A stretch of 64,000 nucleotides of DNA from Galbula dea (Eukaryota; Chordata; Aves; Piciformes; Galbulidae): contig VWZX01019989.1 in assembly GCA_013399015.1 (NCBI GenBank), forward strand, positions 1,723,725-1,787,724, written 5' to 3'. The position numbers and the translations under genes were made by a program. The notes under the pieces are model-generated. The model ran no database searches. It was given only the letters and a program-made list of their open reading frames with translations, and had not been told where the DNA came from. Shown here one piece after another: positions 60,571 to 64,000 of this stretch; within the stretch, counting starts at the first letter, position 1, and the number at the start of each line of letters is the position of its first letter.

Positions 60571-63500
60571 ATGGAATCTTTCATGAAATGGGGCAGCCAT
60601 TTCTAATCTCAACACTTCCTTAAATGAACTACTTTGTTCTCTGCTTTTATTCAAACATCAGATGCACCACTCCAATTCCTAATCACACATGAAGAAAGCA
60701 AACAGGGAGGGAAAACATAGGGAAAAAGGAGGAGGAGGAAGGAACAAGGACAGAGAAAAAGCTTGAGAAATAGAAGCTTGTATATAGATTAAATGTCTTG
60801 CTACTTAATTATCAGGATAGAAACACAGAAAAAAAAGTTAAGGGGGAAACAGGGAAAGGAAGAGTGGTGTGAAGCTATAAGCTATGTGAAGCTCAGTCTC
60901 CTGTGGGCTTTTTAAGGAAAAAAATCTCACAGATACTCTTTGGAGATCAGTATGCTCTGAGCAGTACAGCTGCACAGTCAGCTATTGACTCTGGTTCTCA
61001 TGATTTCTCATGTGCTTAACACTAACTCTGGGTATTTTCTTCCCAAACCAGAGTCCTGTTAAACCTCCAAGATCTTTGGAGCATTTATGCACCTTATATA
61101 TCACTACCACAGGCCCACAGGCAGAAATCTGCCTCAAGGCCTTCTGGCATCCTCAAGGGACCATGACTCCCAAAGAGAAGCCACCAGAGAGGTGGTGAGG
61201 AGCAGACACTGACTGATAGATGTGAGCATATGAGGTGTAAATGAGTATTCCAAGACTATGCTGAAAGCTCTTCCCCTGAATAGGGACAGGGAAGGATATT
61301 TTGTTATTCCTATTAAATGGATCCCAAAAAGCCAAGCCTCTTTTCTCTTAAAAACTTGTGTTGTAGAGGGTGCAAGAGTTGAGCTCCAAAAATTCAAAGC
61401 TGAAGCTACCTAGATTGCAGATCACAGAGCCAAAGGAGTGTAAACTTTCCTAAAATTGCCTTAATGCTGTATCTTCCCTTCAGACGAATGCCTGGGGCTG
61501 TATCTTCATTCAGTGTTGTTGTCCATCCTAAGCATCAGTGCCCACTAGTTTCATACTGATGATATTTCACTGTCCTGAAACAAAGATGTCTGTCTGTTGA
61601 GAGCTGCATTATGGTAAACAGGTCTAATCTCTTTTTATTCTCCTGCCCCTCACAAAAGCAAACCCCCAACCCAGACAGCATATGGCAAACGGTGGTGCTC
61701 CCTGCTCTCTAGCAATCAGCTCTAATTAAACAAATACCCAGTGTGGCCTGTTCCTGTAGATAAAGAGCAGCTCTGTGTTTTTCTGCATGAATGATTTTAG
61801 ACTACAAGAAATGCCAAAACAAGACAGAATGAAAATTGCTCTCACTATGAGTACACAGACTGTGCTTCTCTCTGACATGCTGCATCACCCCTGCATCCCA
61901 CTGTGACTGCTACCCTGGTCAGTTAGGTAAGATAGTTGGCAAGGCCCCTATTGCAAGAACAATGAAGATCGCTGAGTTCTCTGACTGCCAGTACATGTTT
62001 AACCTCTGTAGCCTGCTACGTGGGCTCTACTGGCATGGATATTCACTAGCTTTGCCCTTGGCCCAAGTACACATCAGTTCTTAGAAATTCAAGTGGAAAT
62101 GCTGAAAGGCAAATGGTGATCCCTCAAGCTATGTTCTAACAGTAAATTAGTAGTCCAACTCACATTGCCTTTCTGGTTTCTCTTTAAAACTCCACCTTTT
62201 AATGAAATTACAGAGGCTTTGACTAAAAGTTATTGTTGGTAGTGCTCAATATCTCAGCTTTCCTGGAGTCTTTTGCTACTTGTTTCTCCCCTGCATTTTT
62301 TCAGATATCTGCCAAGAGAACAGATGGAGTCACAGAAAATCATGGCCTAGAAGGGGAAGATTAAAGGCAGAAAGAGTCAAAGGAGAACTAAATTCATCTC
62401 AGATGAAGTTTTACTGTCTTTCCTAAGATGAGGACTGGAGAACCACAAACAGAAACTACTTAGCAATGCAAACTTTACGACAGGGTGGTAGCACGGTCTT
62501 TTGTCTCCCCCAAAATGTATAGCTCAATGCTACCTCTAGCTACCAATAGAGATGTGACACAACCTAGCTAAAGTTAGCTTCAAACCTTACTCCTTTTATC
62601 ATCTCCCTCCTATTCAAAATCTATTTCTGACTCCAGTCAACCTGGATCTGAGAGTTGAAGCGAGATCTGAAAGAGGCAGTTTCCAAAAGAGTACCTTCTA
62701 GCAACTAGCTGTTTCTCCCCCAGTTCTTCTCTCTTCATTTTAAAATACCCTCACTAAAACTTTCTAGCTATCTTAATAACTCATCTCAATTGTAGGTTGT
62801 CAAGCTGGTGTTTTGGAGGAAGCTGAGTAAGGGCAGAGTTTATGTTGTAGGGAAACCACACATGAGTAAAAATAAATTCAAGTTCATTTCTGGAATTTAA
62901 GTTCTTTGAATGATTTAAGTCTGACAGTCTCCTCATTCTTATGGGATACTGTCAATGGCAAAAACCACTTTACCTCTATTCTACAAACTTGTCTGTTGCC
63001 TGCAAGGTTAGATGCTGATAATGTATCTATGTGCAAAGTGTGTGTAATAACATCCATATCTAGGATTTTCCTAAATTATTTCAGACCAGGGACTGTTTAG
63101 TTCTCCCTGAAATCCTTCACAAGCTTAGATATCTAATTACTTGTATGAAGAAAATGAAGATGTTTCTAAAAGCCTTACCAGGACGCACAGTAGCTCTTCT
63201 TCCAGTCCACTTAAGTCTACTTATCATTCCACATCTCTTTCTTCAGCATTCTCAAAGTTGTTCTTCCTTTATTCCTCCTTCACCCCCCAAAGTAATGCTT
63301 GGAAGGATGAAGAGGGGAGATTTTTCCAGGAGCATCTATTCTCTCTGCCTGGTTACCAAAAATGAAAAATCAAGTATGTCTTGTAGTCTGAAACTTGGCC
63401 TGCCTTGAACACCTCAAGAGTATTGGAGAAAACATCCTCTTCCATGATGTTTCTCTAGAAATTTGCTGATCAAAAGATCAGAGGTTCATCCTCCAAACCC

Positions 63501-63651
63501 TAATTAGCACCTGCTTAATTATGATATTGTTTCTTGGTACAAATTCCTTTGAAGTCATACGTCTTTTGAATATAAATTTGCTATAAATTTAATTTTAGTG
63601 CTAAGGAATGGGGTGACGACGAGATTCCCAGAGTGGGAATATATATAATAA

Positions 63652-63652
63652 N
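63652..63652. other. Ambiguous base (N)
   Basis: A single n occurs in an AT-rich stretch. It is a sequencing or assembly ambiguity with no effect on any feature listed. Confidence 0.99.
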
Positions 63653-64000
63653 TTAGAGACCCTATAAAATATCTTAAAAACATTCACCTCATATCAATAT
63701 CATCTGCATATGCTACTGTTTGAAAAGTGAAAATTCAATGACATGCTGACGTAAATGTTCGTCTTTGAGCTATTGTGGGTTCTTCAGAACAGCACAGCTT
63801 GGGAGGATAATCACAAGGCATCATGCTGAGGAAACGGAATTTCCTGTGTTGGAGGAAGAAGAGCTGAGCCAATGCTGCTGTGATCTGATCTTTTTTTGAA
63901 TAACTAGTTGGGTGACTACAACAGATATGTCAACTATGACATTCATTTATTACCATCTGCTTCTATGCTGTATCTTCCTGAACAGTTGGTTTTTCAGGTT

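Larger units (their letters stand above)
40680..64000 (-). other. IQSEC3: IQSEC3 5' intron, at least 23.3 kb, extends past window
   Basis: The stretch begins at the acceptor ttcacag upstream of the exon at 40679 and runs to the window end without a recognisable coding exon. I looked for the N-terminal coiled-coil exon of IQSEC3 and did not find it on the minus strand. The interval holds CR1 relics (43311-43540, 60263-60570), an LTR-like segment (60116-60262), a 55-bp duplication (59694-59802) and AT-rich blocks at 47690-47960 and 56260-56510. A small non-coding RNA or an unrecognised short exon cannot be excluded. Confidence 0.7.

Overview
This window is vertebrate nuclear DNA, almost certainly from a bird. 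It is gene-poor, with long introns and canonical GT-AG splice sites, and it carries several degraded CR1 LINE fragments of avian type (terminal ATTCTATGAT-like octamers and the GGTTTGGGTTGGAAGG block). Nothing bacterial, plasmid-like or CRISPR-like is present.

The only gene I can support is IQSEC3 (BRAG3 / SynArfGEF), a neuronal, postsynaptic Arf-GEF with an IQ motif, a Sec7 domain and a PH domain. It lies on the minus strand. Twelve coding exons can be placed at base resolution from 40679 down to the stop codon at 7272-7274. All junction phases agree, giving 978 visible residues, against about 1180 in the human protein as I recall it. The first coding exon or exons and the promoter are missing. 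They should lie above position 64000, because I find no coding exon in the 23.3 kb from 40680 to the window end.

Layout by region. Positions 1-7271 are 3' UTR or downstream flank, with candidate poly(A) signals at 7146, 4767-4776 and 1674. Positions 7272-19163 hold nine closely spaced exons encoding the C-terminal tail, the PH domain and the second half of Sec7. Positions 19164-40390 hold three large introns separating the Sec7 start exon (28935-29096), the big IQ/linker exon (33469-34562) and the exon at 40391-40679. Positions 40680-64000 are one long 5' intron with three CR1 relics, an LTR-like segment, a 55-bp tandem duplication and AT-rich islands that may be conserved regulatory elements.

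The observations most worth checking are a pair of competing splice donors 25 bp apart on a 44-nt micro-exon (the distal one would remove the C-terminal proline-rich and PDZ-ligand tail), an LTR-like promoter/poly(A) segment abutting a CR1 copy that lacks its 3' end, and a TAAT-rich block at 56260-56510 that looks like an enhancer. I found no undescribed gene system and do not claim one.
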